Assembly (NCBI GenBank): GCA_030562215.1
Contig: JAUPFL010000001.1
Span: 2,654,501 to 2,718,500, forward strand
Source: Peribacillus frigoritolerans
GTDB taxonomy: Bacteria; Bacillota; Bacilli; Bacillales; DSM-1321
DNA: 64,000 nucleotides
Direction: 5' to 3'
Each line of letters starts with the position of its first letter. The stretch's first letter is position 1. Positions 20,528 to 31,938 of this stretch are shown piece by piece. The notes under the pieces were generated by a model that had not been told where the DNA came from, ran no database searches, and worked only from the letters and a program-made list of their open reading frames with translations. The translations under genes were made by a program, and so were the position numbers.

Positions 20528-21512
20528 ATGAAGATAACGATAGATGCAATGGGTGGCGATAATGCTCCCAAGGCACAGGTTTTGGGAGCGATGAAAGCTG
20601 TCGAGACTTTTCCCGATGTGGAAATCACCTTGATAGGCAATGAATCCGAGATTAACCAATACTTAGCGAAACACGGCCGAATAAGTGTTATACATACTGA
20701 TGAAAAAATATTAAGTACCGATGAACCTGTTCGTGCGGTTCGCCGCAAGAAAAGTGCCTCGATGGTATTGGCTGCACAGCAAGTGGCTGACGGAGAAGCG
20801 GATGCATGCATTTCTTCAGGCAATACGGGGGCGCTAATGGCTGCAGGTTTGTTTGTGGTCGGAAGGATAGAAGGCATTGAACGTCCGGCATTGGCTCCCA
20901 CCCTGCCGACAATCGATGGCAAAGGTTTTGTACTACTGGATGTAGGCGCGAACTCCGATGCGAAACCGGAGCATCTCCTTCAATTCGCCATAATGGGGTC
21001 TGTTTATGCCCAAAAAGTGCGGGGAATCGAAAAGCCCCGTGTCGGATTACTTAATATCGGAACAGAAGAAAAAAAGGGAATGAACTGACTAAGCATGCCT
21101 TTACATTATTGCAGCAATCATCGGAGATATCCTTTATAGGTAACGTAGAGGCAAGGGACCTCCTAAACGGAGCGGCGGATGTTGTCGTGACGGACGGCTT
21201 CACGGGAAATATGGTGTTAAAGACGCTTGAAGGTACTGCTATGGGCGTATTCAAAATGGTGAAAGAGGCCTTGATGAGCAACCTCAAGAGTAAGTTGGCT
21301 GCAGCAATGGTAAAGCCTGAACTAAAAGTCATAAAAATAAAATGGATTACTCGGAGTATGGCGGTGCGGGCCTCTTCGGTTTGAAGGCCCCTGTCATTAA
21401 GGCACATGGTTCTTCAGATGCGAATGCGGTCTATAATGCAATACGCCAGACTCGCGATATGGTTGGAAATGACGTCATATCGACAATTGCGGAGACAATA
21501 GAAAAACAATAA
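20528..21512 (+). CDS. plsX: Phosphate acyltransferase PlsX (two sequence frameshifts)
   Basis: Makes acyl-phosphate from acyl-ACP and phosphate, the donor for PlsY in phospholipid synthesis. It starts [12 protein letters not shown], the family signature, and has S-S-G-N-T-G-A-L and G-L-F-G-L-K-A-P near the end. One base is missing in the mixed A/G run at 21068-21078 and one A at 21333-21337. The repaired length is about 328 residues with stop 21510-21512. It lies between fapR and fabD in the FapR operon. Confidence 0.94.
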
Positions 21513-21539
21513 TAAATCATAGGGGCAGGGGAGTAACAG

Positions 21540-22487
21540 ATGGGTAAAATTGCTTTTGTCTTTCCAGGACAAGGATCACAATCAATAGGAATGGGGCATG
21601 GCTTATTTCAGGAAAACGAGCGTGCTCAGCAAATTTTTCGATCAGCAGATGAAAAACTTGATTTTCCGCTTTCGGAATTGATCTTTAATGGCACACAACA
21701 AGAATTAACGGTGACTTATAATGCACAGCCAGCTTTATTGACCACGAGTTATGCTTTTGTCAAGGAGTTGGAAGAAGCAGGGATCAAACCCGATTATACT
21801 GCCGGGCACAGTTTAGGTGAATATACGGCATTAGTGGCATCTGGTGCAATTTCTTTTGAAGATGCCGTTTATACAGTGCGCAAGCGTGGTGAATTCATGG
21901 AAGCTGCGGTACCGAATGGTCAAGGCTCAATGGCCGCGATTTTGGGAATGGAACGTGATGCTCTATCTGAAGTCACTTCTGAAATTACGGCCACAGGTGA
22001 ATCCGTTCAATTGGCCAATATTAATTGTCCAGGGCAAATCGTCATTTCAGGCACCTCCGAAGGGGTTAAACTTGCAAGTGCAAAAGCCAAGGAAAATGGG
22101 GCTAAAAGGGCTCTTCCTCTTGAAGTGAGTGGACCGTTCCATTCGGAATTAATGAAACCGGCAGCAGAAAAGTTACAGGGTGTCCTCGATGAGGTAAGCT
22201 TCAAACAGGCAGAAATTCCTGTCATTTCAAACGTAACGGCTAAGCCCATTACAGCACCTGCCGAAATAAAAGAGAAATTAATCGAACAGCTGTATTCACC
22301 GGTCCTTTGGGAGGACAGTGTGAAAAATCTACTTGAATTGGGCGTGGATACGTTCATCGAGGTAGGCCCAGGGAAAGTGTTGGGCGGATTGATAAAGAAA
22401 ATTGATCGTTCCGTTCAAATTCATTCGGTATCCGATATAGATACTCTAACTAAAACAATTGAAACATTGAAGGGGGTACAAGCATGA
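21540..22487 (+). CDS. fabD: Malonyl-CoA:ACP transacylase
   Basis: Moves malonyl from CoA to acyl carrier protein, committing it to fatty acid elongation. Signatures are F-P-G-Q-G-S-Q at the N-terminus, the active-site serine in G-H-S-L-G-E-Y, an arginine in V-R-K-R-G near residue 118, and the later G-P-F-H-S with the catalytic histidine. It is 315 residues with an intact frame. The fabG ATG overlaps its stop codon (ATGA), so the two are translationally coupled. Confidence 0.96.
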   Translation: MGKIAFVFPGQGSQSIGMGHGLFQENERAQQIFRSADEKLDFPLSELIFNGTQQELTVTYNAQPALLTTSYAFVKELEEAGIKPDYTAGHSLGEYTALVASGAISFEDAVYTVRKRGEFMEAAVPNGQGSMAAILGMERDALSEVTSEITATGESVQLANINCPGQIVISGTSEGVKLASAKAKENGAKRALPLEVSGPFHSELMKPAAEKLQGVLDEVSFKQAEIPVISNVTAKPITAPAEIKEKLIEQLYSPVLWEDSVKNLLELGVDTFIEVGPGKVLGGLIKKIDRSVQIHSVSDIDTLTKTIETLKGVQA

Positions 22488-23227
22488 TCCTCGAAGGTAA
22501 AAAAGCACTTGTAACGGGAGCTTCACGAGGTATTGGCAGGGAAGTTGCATTGGAACTTGCTCGTCAGGGAGCAGACGTTGCCATTAACTATTCCGGCAGT
22601 GAAGCTAAAGCGAATGAAGTGGTTGATAAAATCAAGGCATTGGGCCGTAAAGCATTCGCCATCCAATGCGATGTTGCAAATAGTGAATCAGTGACAAACA
22701 TGATCAAAGAGGTCGTCGAACAATTTGACAGAGTGGATATCCTGGTTAATAATGCCGGCATTACACGTGATAACCTATTGATGCGCATGAAAGAAGATGA
22801 ATGGGATTCTGTGATCAATACGAATCTTAAAGGCGTATTCCTATGCACAAAAGCTGTTACAAGGCAAATGATGAAGCAGCGCAGCGGCAGGATCATCAAT
22901 ATGGCATCGATCGTCGGCGTCAGCGGAAATGCAGGGCAGGCTAATTATGTAGCTGCTAAAGCCGGTGTCATCGGTTTGACTAAAACGACGGCAAAGGAAC
23001 TTGCTTCAAGAGGCATTACGGTCAATGCGATTGCCCCAGGTTTCATCTCAACGGATATGACTGGAGAATTGCCTGAAGACGTCCAAAAAGCCATGCTGGA
23101 CCAAATTCCGCTTGCACGTTTCGGTGACCCTAAAGATATTGCTGCAGTGGCGTCTTTCCTTGCTTCCGATGCAAGCAAATATATGACTGGGCAAACACTT
23201 CATGTAGATGGCGGCATGGTCATGTAA
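22484..23227 (+). CDS. fabG: 3-oxoacyl-ACP reductase
   Basis: NADPH-dependent reductase of the elongation cycle. It is a classical short-chain dehydrogenase of 247 residues: the cofactor loop [12 protein letters not shown], then the catalytic set with Ser in M-A-S-I-V-G and Y-V-A-A-K. The C-terminus has [10 protein letters not shown], typical of FabG. It is the last gene of the fapR operon, with acpP carrying its own promoter 50 bases on. The frame is intact. Confidence 0.96.
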   Translation: MILEGKKALVTGASRGIGREVALELARQGADVAINYSGSEAKANEVVDKIKALGRKAFAIQCDVANSESVTNMIKEVVEQFDRVDILVNNAGITRDNLLMRMKEDEWDSVINTNLKGVFLCTKAVTRQMMKQRSGRIINMASIVGVSGNAGQANYVAAKAGVIGLTKTTAKELASRGITVNAIAPGFISTDMTGELPEDVQKAMLDQIPLARFGDPKDIAAVASFLASDASKYMTGQTLHVDGGMVM

Positions 23228-23234
23228 GTTTTCT

Positions 23235-23262
23235 TTGATTTTTTTCGAAATTAATTTATAAT
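23235..23262 (+). promoter_or_regulatory. Sigma-A promoter of acpP
   Basis: TTGATT, 16 bases, then a consensus TATAAT, ending 22 bases before the TTG start. This would allow high expression of the abundant carrier protein independent of the FapR operon. Confidence 0.65.
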
Positions 23263-23284
23263 GTCTTGAGGGGAGGTGAACACA

Positions 23285-23518
23285 TTGGCAGATGTATTAG
23301 AAAGAGTAACTAAAATCGTTGTAGATCGTTTGAACGTAGAAGAATCAGAGGTAAAACTTGAAGCTTCTTTCAAAGAAGATCTTGGTGCCGATTCCCTTGA
23401 TGTAGTTGAACTAGTCATGGAATTCGAAGACGAGTTTGATATGGAAATTTCGGACGATGACGCTGAAAAAATCGCCACAGTAGGTGATGCTGTGAATTAC
23501 ATACAAAGCACTATGTAA
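23285..23518 (+). CDS. acpP: Acyl carrier protein
   Basis: A 77-residue acidic protein that carries growing acyl chains on a phosphopantetheine arm. The attachment serine is in [12 protein letters not shown] placed the start at TTG 23285, giving M-A-D-V-L-E-R, because an upstream in-frame GTG falls inside the ribosome binding site GGGGAGGTG. A terminator follows. rnc and smc come next, as in B. subtilis. Confidence 0.96.
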   Translation: MADVLERVTKIVVDRLNVEESEVKLEASFKEDLGADSLDVVELVMEFEDEFDMEISDDDAEKIATVGDAVNYIQSTM

Positions 23519-23537
23519 TGAATTGTCATTTGACTAA

Positions 23538-23562
23538 AAGCTCCGTTTTTTAACGGGGCTTT
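23538..23562 (+). terminator. Rho-independent terminator after acpP
   Basis: AAGCTCCGTT and AACGGGGCTT form the stem (with G-T pairs) around a T loop, followed by a T-rich tail. Confidence 0.75.
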
Positions 23563-23780
23563 CTCTTATTTCTTAAAGAAGTTTGATTCAGCGGCAGATA
23601 ACGGAATGAGCATGTTCACGGGTATGCTCCGCCTGCATGGCAGTGGTCTTTTGCCTTTAGTTTTCTTTAAGCGGATAATAATGTATGATGGTACATAGGA
23701 AAGCTTGACAGGAATTCCTGCCAGGTTTCTTTTTATATATTGGAAAAATATGCTTTTTGAACCGTGGAGGGTTTTGTGTG

Positions 23781-24522
23781 ATGCGTAGGAACGGAAATAA
23801 TCGTAAACCATCAATCAAGGAAAATAAATTTAAACAGTTGCAAGAAAATCTGGGTTTTCATTTTAAAGATGAAAATTTATTGAAACAAGCTTTTACACAT
23901 TCATCTTATGTGAATGAGCATCGCCGTAAGCCTTATGAAGATAATGAAAGGCTTGAATTCTTGGGGACGCTGTACTTGAACTGACCATCTCTAAATACTT
24001 ATATCAAAAATATCCGATGATGAGCGAAGGTGAACTCACCAAACTAAGGGCAGCCATTGTGTGTGAGCCTTCACTTGTTGCTTTTGCCAATAGCCTTTCT
24101 TACGGGGAATATGTATTACTCGGAAAAGGGGAAGAAATGACAGGCGGAAGAGAACGCCCTGCCATGCTTGCGGATGTATTCGAAGCCTATATTGGTGCTT
24201 TGTACCTTGATCAAGGATTAGAGCCAGTTGTGCAGTTTTTGAAGAAGGTCGTGTTTCCGAAGATAGACGAGGGTGCTTTTTCTCATGTGATGGATTATAA
24301 GAGCCAGCTTCAGGAGCTTATCCAGCGCGATGCCATCGGTGTCCTGCAATATAAGATCTTGCAGGAAAAAGGACCGGCCCATAATCGGGAGTTTGTTTCG
24401 ACGGTCTCCTGAATGGGGAAGAACTTGGCTCTGGAATAGGAAAGTCCAAAAAAGAAGCGGAGCAGCATGCAGCCGAGCATGCATTGATCGTTTTAAAAGA
24501 AAAAAATCAACAAGATAGTTGA
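23781..24522 (+). CDS. rnc: Ribonuclease III (two sequence frameshifts)
   Basis: Cuts double-stranded RNA, including rRNA precursors and, in B. subtilis, scRNA. The catalytic motif [14 protein letters not shown] is split by a missing G at 23963-23966. The C-terminal double-stranded-RNA binding domain is split by a missing C at about 24408; repair gives [11 protein letters not shown] and K-K-E-A-E-Q-H-A-A. Total length is about 247 residues, stop 24520-24522. The start is ATG 23781 or the GTG just before it at 23778, behind GTGGAGG. smc follows after 20 bases. Confidence 0.94.
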
Positions 24523-24542
24523 ACAGTAGAGGGGGAAAGGTC

Positions 24543-27500
24543 ATGTTCCTCAAACGTTTGGACGTTGTAGGATTTAAATCTTTCGCAGAGAAAATTTCGA
24601 TTGATTTTGTACCTGGTGTCACGGCAGTGGTTGGACCAAACGGAAGCGGTAAAAGTAATGTGACCGATGCAGTCCGGTGGGTCCTTGGAGAGCAGTCTGC
24701 GAAATCACTGCGTGGAGCAAAAATGGAAGATATCATCTTTTCGGGAAGTGACACGAGGAAAGCGTTGAATTTTGCGGAAGTATCATTGACCCTTGATAAC
24801 GAGACCAATTCCCTGCCGATTGACTTTCATGAAGTCAGTGTGACAAGAAGGGTATATCGATCGGGAGAAAGTGAATTTTTCATTAATAATCAAGGTTGCC
24901 GTCTGAAAGACATCATAGACCTTTTTCATGGATTCCGGTCTTGGGAGAGAAGCGTTTTCCATCATCAGCCAAGGGAAAGTGGAAGAAATCCTTAGCAGTA
25001 AGGCTGAAGAAAGACGAGTGATTTTTGAAGAAGCAGCCGGTGTCCTGAAGTATAAAACGAGAAAACGAAAAGCGGAATCGAAGCTGACGGAAACACAGGA
25101 TAACTTAAACCGTGTCCATGATATCCTCCATGAATTGGAGGGGCAGGTGGAGCCGTTAAAAATTCAGTCTTCCCTCGCCAAGGAATTTTTGGCCAAGAAA
25201 GATGAACTAGAGCAAATAGAAGTGGCTTTAACCGTTTTTGAAATAGAAGAGCTTTATGAAAAATGGGAAAAACTATCACAGGAACTTGAAAAACATAATG
25301 AAATGGAACAGGAAATGGCAGGACAGCTTCATGACAGGGAAGCGCATCTCAAAAAGCTAAGGGATAGTCTTGCGACGCTTGAGACATCGATCAATGGCCT
25401 TCAGGAGATTCTCCTGAATGCCAGCGAAGAACTTGAAAAGCTTGAAGGCCGTAAAGAAGTTTTGAAAGAACGGAAAAAATGCCGCCCAAAACAAGTCACA
25501 GCTGGAAAAAGCGATTGTTGAAGGTGAGGCCGCTGTCGAGCGTTTGTCTTTGCAAAAGGAAAGGGAAACGGAAATCCTGCATGCACTGAACTTGGAAGTG
25601 AAAGGGATTTCTGAAACCTTACATGAAAAACAAAAAAGCCTGGGACTATTCAATAGTGATATCGAAGCGATGATCGAAGCGAAAAAGAGTGACTATATCG
25701 AGTGGTTGAACAAGCAGGCCTCGGCCAAAAACGAAAAACAATACCTGCTCCAGCAGCTAGCGCAGCAGGAACATAAAAATGCAAAACTTGATATGGAAAA
25801 TGAAAAGTTCTTAACCGAAAGAATGGATATCACTGCTAAAAAATGGAATATTCACAGCTGATGGACAATATGACCAAGCAGCTTGAAGAGCATGTCGCTT
25901 ATTTCCGAAATCAGCAGAATAAATTGAATGCGGCAAAAGATACGTATCAAAAACAAGAAACCACCCTTTATAAGGCCTATCAATTCCTTCAACAGGCAAA
26001 ATCGCGTAAGGAACTGCTTGAAGAAATGGAAGATGATTATGCAGGCTTCTTTCAGGGTGTAAAAGAGGTTTTGAAAGCGAAAGAAACCCTTCGAGGCATT
26101 GAAGGGGCAGTTGCGGAATTGATAAAGGTTCCAAAGGAATATGAAACGGCCATTGAAACGGCTTTGGGCGGAGCGATGCAGCATGTTGTCGTGGAACGCG
26201 AAGAGCATGCGCGGGAAGCCATTTCCTTCTTGAAGAAAAATAGGTATGGGCGTGCGACGTTCTTGCCTTTATCAGTCATAAAGGCGAGGGAGATATCAGC
26301 TAACCAATTGTCGATGCTTAAGGGGCATTCAGCTTTTGTAGGGACGGGTTCCTCATTGATCCAATATGACGATAGGCATGCAGCGATTGCTGAAAACCTG
26401 TTAGGGACCGTGATTATCACCACAGATTTAAAAGGTGCAAATGACCTGGCGAAAATGATGCAGCACCGTTTCCGCTTCGTGACACTTGAAGGGGATATCG
26501 TCAATCCAGGTGGTTCAATGACTGGCGGAGCATTAAAGCAAAAACGACCTCCTGCTTTCAAGGAAAACGGAATTGGAAGAACTCCAACAAAAACTTGCTG
26601 CCATGGAAGTTAAAACGAATCAGCTGGAAAAGCAAGTCAAACAGCTCAAAGTGGATGTGGGTGTTCAAGAGCAAACGCTTGAACAAACCAGAAAAACGGG
26701 AGAGAGACTTCGATTACAAGAACAAACCCTTAAGGGCCAACTCCGTGAAGTGGAGCTGCAGGAAAGAAATGTAAATGAACGGCTGCATCTTTATGATTTG
26801 GATAAAAATTCATATTTGGAAGAACAACAGCAAAAAACGGCAAGACTTGAAGAGCTGGAAGATCTTTTGGAATCATGTAAATCGGAAATTGAAGGGCTGG
26901 ACCGATTGATTTCCGATATGACCGAACAAAAGCAATCACAACAATCTTCAAAAGAGAGCCTTGCTGAAGAAACGAATGAACTGAGGGTAATGCTGGCTTC
27001 CAAACGTGGCCAGCTGCAAAACCAAAAGAGAAGATGGAACGCATTGAATCGGATCTTTCTAAGGAAACAAGCAGGCTTGCCGAAAACAAAGATGATTTAG
27101 GGCTCCTGACCAATGAAATGACAGACAGTTCAAGCGGGAAGAGTCCTTGGAGGATATGGCTCAGCAGAAATTGCTCGATAAAAATGGAGCAATTGAAGGA
27201 ATCACCATAAAAAAACAGGAAAAAACGAACTTCTAATGGAAGTTGAAACCCTTGAACTGTCTTTGAAAGAAGAAAATCGACTTTATAGAGGCATTGTCGA
27301 AGTGATAAAGGATGAAGAAGTGAAATTAACTCGTCTGGATGTCGAACTGGAAAATCGCCTCGACCACTTGAGAGAAGAATATACCCTTTCCTTTGAAGGT
27401 GCTAAAGAACAGTATCCATTGATGATGCCTGCAGACGAAGCTCAAAAAAGGGTGAAGCTCATCAAGCTTGCAATCGAGGAACTGGGGACGGTGAATTTAG

Positions 27501-28099
27501 GTGCAATTGATGAATACGCACGTGTAGCTGAACGCTATGAATTCCTTCTTAGTCAAAAGGAAGACCTTCAACAGGCAAAAGATACATTATTCCAAGTCAT
27601 CGATGAAATGGATGATGAAATGAAGCGGCGCTTTGCGGATACCTTCTATTCGATCCGTAAAGAATTCGAACAAGTCTTCAAAGCTTTATTTGGCGGAGGC
27701 AGAGCGGAGCTGAAACTGACGAATCCTGATGATTTGTTAAATACAGGGGTAGATATCATTGCACAGCCTCCTGGAAAAAAACTGCAAAATTTGAGCCTCT
27801 TATCCGGCGGAGAACGAGCATTGACAGCCATAGCCCTTTTATTCTCCATTCTAAAAGTGCGTCCTGTTCCTTTCTGTATCCTTGACGAAGTCGAGGCAGC
27901 GCTTGATGAAGCGAATGTCGTCCGTTTCAGCCAATTCTTAAGGAAGTTCAGCAGGGAAACGCAGTTCATCGTGATTACTCACCGCAAAGGCACGATGGAA
28001 GAGGCGGATGTCCTATATGGCATTACGATGCAGGAGTCAGGCGTCTCCAAACTTGTTTCCGTCCGGATGGAAGAATCAGAAAACTTTATTGAAGTTTAA
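24543..28099 (+). CDS. smc: Chromosome condensation ATPase SMC (seven sequence frameshifts)
   Basis: Core of the SMC-ScpAB condensin that organises and segregates the chromosome. The N-terminal head has Walker A G-P-N-G-S-G-K-S-N; long coiled coils flank a hinge (with G-G-S-M-T-G-G near 26510); the C-terminal head has the signature L-S-G-G-E-R-A-L-T-A and Walker B F-C-I-L-D-E-V-E-A-A-L-D. Breaks are insertions at 24922-24926 (T), 25474-25479 (A) and 26564-26567 (A), and deletions at about 25838-25843 (A), 27026-27030 (G), 27136-27138 (G) and 27220-27226 (A). The repaired length, near 1187 residues, equals B. subtilis SMC. ftsY follows. Confidence 0.93.
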
Positions 28100-28126
28100 A
28101 ATTCATGAATTAGAGGAAGTGGGACA

Positions 28127-29143
28127 ATGAGTTTTTTCAAAAAGCTAAAAGAGAAATTTACGACACAGGAAGAAAAAGAAAAATCAGTTGAAGCAGAAGT
28201 ATCCATTGGGGAAAAATTCAAGCAAGGTTTGACAAAGACGAGGAATTCCTTTACTGGAAGAGTTAATGAACTTGTTGCCCGTTATCGGAAAGTGGATGAG
28301 GACTTTTTTGAAGAACTTGAAGAAATCCTGATACAGGCTGATGTAGGCTTTGATACTGTGATGGAATTGATTGATCAATTAAAAATGGAAGTCAAGCTTC
28401 GCAATATCTCTGATACGAGGGAAGTGCAGTCCGTTATTTCCGAAAAGCTTGTTGAAATCTACCAAGGTGATGATGAAGCGACTTCAAGCCTGAATATACA
28501 AGAAGAAGGTTTGACGGTCATTTTGTTTGTAGGGGTTAATGGGGTAGGTAAAACGACGACCATTGGTAAACTGGCCCATAAATTCAAAACGGAAGGAAAA
28601 TCTGTCGTATTGGCTGCAGGGGATACCTTCCGTGCCGGTGCGATTGAACAGCTTGAGGTTTGGGGAGAGCGTGTCGGTGTCAGTGTAATCAAACAGGGTG
28701 AAGGCTCTGACCCGGCAGCTGTCATGTTCGACGCCATTCAGGCCGCCAAGGCACGAAAGGCGGATATCCTGATCTGTGACACTGCCGGTCGCTTGCAGAA
28801 TAAAGTGAATTTAATGAAGGAATTGGAAAAGGTGAAACGTGTAATTGAACGTGAAGTACCAGGTGCACCACACGAGGTGCTGCTTGCCCTTGATGCTACG
28901 ACTGGGCAAAATGCCCTTATTCAGGCCAAGACATTCAAGGAAGCGACAAATGTTTCCGGTATTGTTTTAACAAAGCTTGATGGCACCGCAAAAGGTGGAA
29001 TTGTTTTGGCAATTCGCAATGAATTGGCCATTCCCGTTAAATTTGTCGGGCTAGGTGAAAAGATGGATGATCTACAGGAATTCGATGCTGAGAAATATGT
29101 TTATGGCCTTTTTGCTGATATCATCGATAAAGAAGAGGTTTAA
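28127..29143 (+). CDS. ftsY: Signal recognition particle receptor FtsY
   Basis: Membrane-bound SRP receptor GTPase. An acidic and basic N-terminal stretch of about 40 residues replaces the long A domain of proteobacteria. The N domain is followed by the G domain with G-V-N-G-V-G-K-T-T-T, D-T-F-R-A-G-A, D-T-A-G-R-L and T-K-L-D-G-T-A-K-G-G. It is 338 residues and intact. It works with Ffh, encoded 0.6 kb downstream. A terminator follows, so ylxM-ffh is a separate unit here. Confidence 0.96.
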   Translation: MSFFKKLKEKFTTQEEKEKSVEAEVSIGEKFKQGLTKTRNSFTGRVNELVARYRKVDEDFFEELEEILIQADVGFDTVMELIDQLKMEVKLRNISDTREVQSVISEKLVEIYQGDDEATSSLNIQEEGLTVILFVGVNGVGKTTTIGKLAHKFKTEGKSVVLAAGDTFRAGAIEQLEVWGERVGVSVIKQGEGSDPAAVMFDAIQAAKARKADILICDTAGRLQNKVNLMKELEKVKRVIEREVPGAPHEVLLALDATTGQNALIQAKTFKEATNVSGIVLTKLDGTAKGGIVLAIRNELAIPVKFVGLGEKMDDLQEFDAEKYVYGLFADIIDKEEV

Positions 29144-29157
29144 GGAAAAATTGTAAG

Positions 29158-29190
29158 CCGGAAGAGATGATTCTCTTCTGGTTTTTTTTT
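29158..29190 (+). terminator. Rho-independent terminator after ftsY
   Basis: CCGGAAGAG / CTCTTCTGG form the stem, followed by nine T. It is one of the strongest terminators in the window. Confidence 0.9.
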
Positions 29191-29287
29191 ACAATGATAA
29201 TTGGGGGAACAATTGCAGAAAGGTCCAAAAAAGAGGCGGAAAAAGAAAAAAAATTATGCTTTGCAAACAGGTGGTAAGGAGTTTGAC

Positions 29288-29316
29288 TTGACATCAAATA
29301 AACAAGGCTTTACAAT
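29288..29316 (+). promoter_or_regulatory. Sigma-A promoter of ylxM-ffh
   Basis: Consensus TTGACA (29288-29293), exactly 17 bases, then TACAAT (29311-29316), 48 bases before the ylxM start. Confidence 0.8.
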
Positions 29317-29363
29317 ATAAACTTGTAAAGGGTTTTCACTTAACAGCAGGGAGGCTTGCTAAG

Positions 29364-29696
29364 ATGCTTGAAAAGACAACGCGGATTAATTATTTGTATG
29401 ACTTTTACCAATCGTTGTTAACAGAGAAGCAGCAGAGCTACATGTCCCTCTACTATCTGGATGATTACTCTCTTGGCGAGATTGCCGATGAATACGAAGT
29501 CAGTAGGCAGGCAGTCTATGATAATATAAAAAGAACAGAAGCGATGCTTGAGGAATATGAAGCAAAGCTATTGTTATTTCAAAAATTTCAAGAGCGTAAC
29601 CAGTGGATTGCGAATATGAAGGGACTCATAGAAAAGGAATCCTTTTCAAAAGAGAAGCTGCTAGACGCAATCACAACGCTTGAGAAGTTGGATTAG
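29364..29696 (+). CDS. ylxM: SRP-associated helix-turn-helix protein YlxM
   Basis: A 110-residue protein with a sigma-70 region 4-like fold: the helix [14 protein letters not shown] is followed by [19 protein letters not shown]. In streptococci YlxM binds the SRP RNA and Ffh and modulates GTPase activity; that role is inferred here from location, as it lies 11 bases upstream of ffh in one operon. The start is ATG 29364 after GGGAGG. The frame is intact. Confidence 0.92.
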   Translation: MLEKTTRINYLYDFYQSLLTEKQQSYMSLYYLDDYSLGEIADEYEVSRQAVYDNIKRTEAMLEEYEAKLLLFQKFQERNQWIANMKGLIEKESFSKEKLLDAITTLEKLD

Positions 29697-29707
29697 GAGG
29701 CGGCAAT

Positions 29708-31047
29708 ATGGCATTTGAAGGATTGGCCGACCGACTGCAGAGCACGATGCAAAAGATCCGTGGAAAAGGGAAGGTCAACGAAGCGGACGTTAAAGAAATG
29801 ATGCGTGAAGTTCGATTGGCCCTACTTGAAGCGGATGTAAACTTTAAAGTCGTGAAGGATTTTGTAAAACGTGTCAGTGAACGTTCGGTAGGTCAGGAAG
29901 TGCTGAAAAGCTTAACCCCCGGTCAACAGGTAATTAAAGTAGTTAAGGAAGAATTGACTGAGCTGATGGGCGGCGAACAGAGCAAGATTGCCGTAGCCTC
30001 GAAACCACCGACTGTCATTATGATGGTAGGTCTTCAGGGTGCTGGTAAAACGACGACCACCGGAAAGCTTGCCAATCTTCTTAGAAAAAATACAACCGCA
30101 AGCCATTGCTCGTTGCGGCTGATATTTACCGTCCGGCGGCGATTAAGCAGCTTGAAACACTTGGCAAACAATTAAGCATGCCTGTTTTCTCCCTTGGGGA
30201 CCAGGTCAGCCCTGTTGAAATTGCCAAACAGGCAATTGAAAAAGCTAAGGAAGAACATCATGATTATGTGTTGATTGATACCGCAGGCCGTCTTCATGTG
30301 GATGAAAACTTGATGGGCGAACTGAAGGATATCAAAGAGTTGACAAAACCTGATGAAATCTTCCTGGTTGTCGATGCGATGACAGGTCAGGATGCGGTCA
30401 ATGTAGCCCAAAGCTTCAATGAACAGCTAGGCCTGACAGGAGTCGTATTAACGAAACTTGATGGGGATACACGTGGTGGTGCGGCGCTTTCAATTCGTTC
30501 AGTCACCGACACGCCGATTAAATTCGTCGGTATGGGTGAAAAATTGGATGCACTTGAAGCGTTCCATCCAGAACGGATGGCGTCAAGGATCCTCGGCATG
30601 GGTGATGTATTGACCCTTATCGAAAAAGCACAGGCCAATGTAGATGAAGAAAAAGCGAAAGAATTAGAGAAAAAGATGCGTACAGCCACTTTTACCTTTG
30701 ATGATTTTCTTGATCAGCTTGGTCAGGTGCGGAATATGGGACCGCTTGATGATATTCTGAAAATGATTCCCGGTGCGAATAAAATGAAAGGGATGGACAA
30801 CCTTCAGATCGATGAGAAACAGATCGGTCATGTTGAAGCTATCATCCGTTCAATGACAACGCATGAAAAGGAACATCCGGAAACCATGAATGCATCCCGC
30901 AAGAAACGGATTGCAAAAGGAAGCGGCAGATCGATTCAAGAAGTGAACCGTCTACTGAAGCAATTCGAAGAAATGAAAAAGATGATGAAACAGGTTACGA
31001 ACATGCAAAAAGGAAAGAAAAAGGGATTCAAATTCCCGTTCATGTAA
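29708..31047 (+). CDS. ffh: Signal recognition particle protein Ffh (one sequence frameshift)
   Basis: SRP54 GTPase that binds signal sequences on ribosome-nascent chains. The N domain, then the G domain with G-L-Q-G-A-G-K-T-T-T, D-I-Y-R-P-A-A, D-T-A-G-R-L and T-K-L-D-G-D-T-R-G-G, then a methionine-rich M domain near the end (M-K-K-M-M-K-Q, with the S-G-R or G-S-G-R RNA-binding turn). One A is missing in the run 30085-30090, just after Walker A. The repaired length is about 446 residues. rpsP follows with its own promoter. Confidence 0.95.
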
Positions 31048-31130
31048 GGTTTATTTTAGGAAGAAACTGAGGCGAAATACGGGTCAACGCCATGTATTTC
31101 AACACTTTTTTTACCTGTTAAGAAAAAACC

Positions 31131-31160
31131 TTTACAAACATGCAAGACATTTGATATTAT
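31131..31160 (+). promoter_or_regulatory. Sigma-A promoter of rpsP
   Basis: TTTACA, 18 bases, TATTAT, ending 40 bases before the rpsP start codon. Confidence 0.65.
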
Positions 31161-31199
31161 ACTATCTTGTGTGAAACTATTCGGAGGTGCTTATTTAAA

Positions 31200-31472
31200 A
31201 TGGCAGTAAAAATTCGCTTAAAACGTATGGGAGCTAAAAAGTCTCCTTTCTATCGTATTGTAGTTGCAGATTCTCGTTCACCACGTGACGGACGTTACAT
31301 TGAAGTGGTAGGAACTTATAACCCGGTTGCTCAACCAGCTAAAGTTGAAATCAACGAAGAGCTTGCTCTTAAATGGTTACAAGATGGAGCTAAACCATCT
31401 GATACAGTTCGTAACTTATTCTCTACACAAGGCATCATGGAAAAATTCCATGTTGCAAAAAACAGCAAGTAA
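31200..31472 (+). CDS. rpsP: 30S ribosomal protein S16
   Basis: A 90-residue protein needed for 30S assembly. It begins [11 protein letters not shown], followed by [19 protein letters not shown], the family signature. I placed the start at ATG 31200 behind GGAGGTG; a longer in-frame reading upstream lies in the promoter. khpA, ylqD, rimM, trmD and rplS follow, the common ribosomal maturation operon order. Confidence 0.97.
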   Translation: MAVKIRLKRMGAKKSPFYRIVVADSRSPRDGRYIEVVGTYNPVAQPAKVEINEELALKWLQDGAKPSDTVRNLFSTQGIMEKFHVAKNSK

Positions 31473-31485
31473 TCGACGGTAGTTG

Positions 31486-31716
31486 ATGAAAGCACTGATT
31501 GAAACGATTGTTTCAGCACTTGTGGATTATCCGGAAGAGGTCATCGTGACCTCCAAGGAAGAATCCGACCGGATCGTTTATATCCTCTCAGTTCATAAAG
31601 AGGACATGGGCAAGGTGATCGGTAAACAAGGGCGTGTTGCTAAGGCGATTCGGACTGTGGTATATGCAGCAGGATCTTCACAGCAGAAGAAAATCTATTT
31701 GGAGATTTCCGAATAA
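31486..31716 (+). CDS. khpA: KH-domain RNA-binding protein KhpA (YlqC)
   Basis: A 76-residue single KH domain protein that pairs with KhpB (Jag) to bind RNA and affects cell division and elongation in Gram-positive cocci. The G-x-x-G loop is I-G-K-Q-G-R. The start is ATG 31486; a TTG directly upstream (31483) is also in frame. It lies 13 bases after rpsP and is followed by a terminator, so part of the transcript stops here. Confidence 0.93.
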   Translation: MKALIETIVSALVDYPEEVIVTSKEESDRIVYILSVHKEDMGKVIGKQGRVAKAIRTVVYAAGSSQQKKIYLEISE

Positions 31717-31743
31717 GGAGGGTTAATACCCCTCCTTTTTTTG
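31712..31743 (+). terminator. Rho-independent terminator after khpA
   Basis: AAGGAGGG and CCCTCCTT form the stem around TTAATACC, with a run of T after. The following 195 bases to ylqD show no gene; they should hold the ylqD-rimM-trmD promoter, but I see no clear -35/-10 pair. Confidence 0.88.
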
Positions 31744-31938
31744 TACTTCAAGAAAGTGAAATTTCGACTTGGATCCTAATTGAATAGACTCGGACTTTAA
31801 ACTTTACGCCTTTTTAAGACGCATCTTTTACCGATTTACGTTATACTTAAGAGAATGACCCCCATTTCAAAAAAGATTACCCCATCATACATATTTTTTG
31901 AAGGAAATAAGAAATCATAGATAATAGGAGGTGCTGGA

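Noticed and set aside
24543..28099. A decaying smc pseudogene or programmed frameshifting
   Set aside because: Seven shifts in both directions, all at short base runs and with no common slippery heptamer or downstream structure; total repaired length equals B. subtilis SMC.
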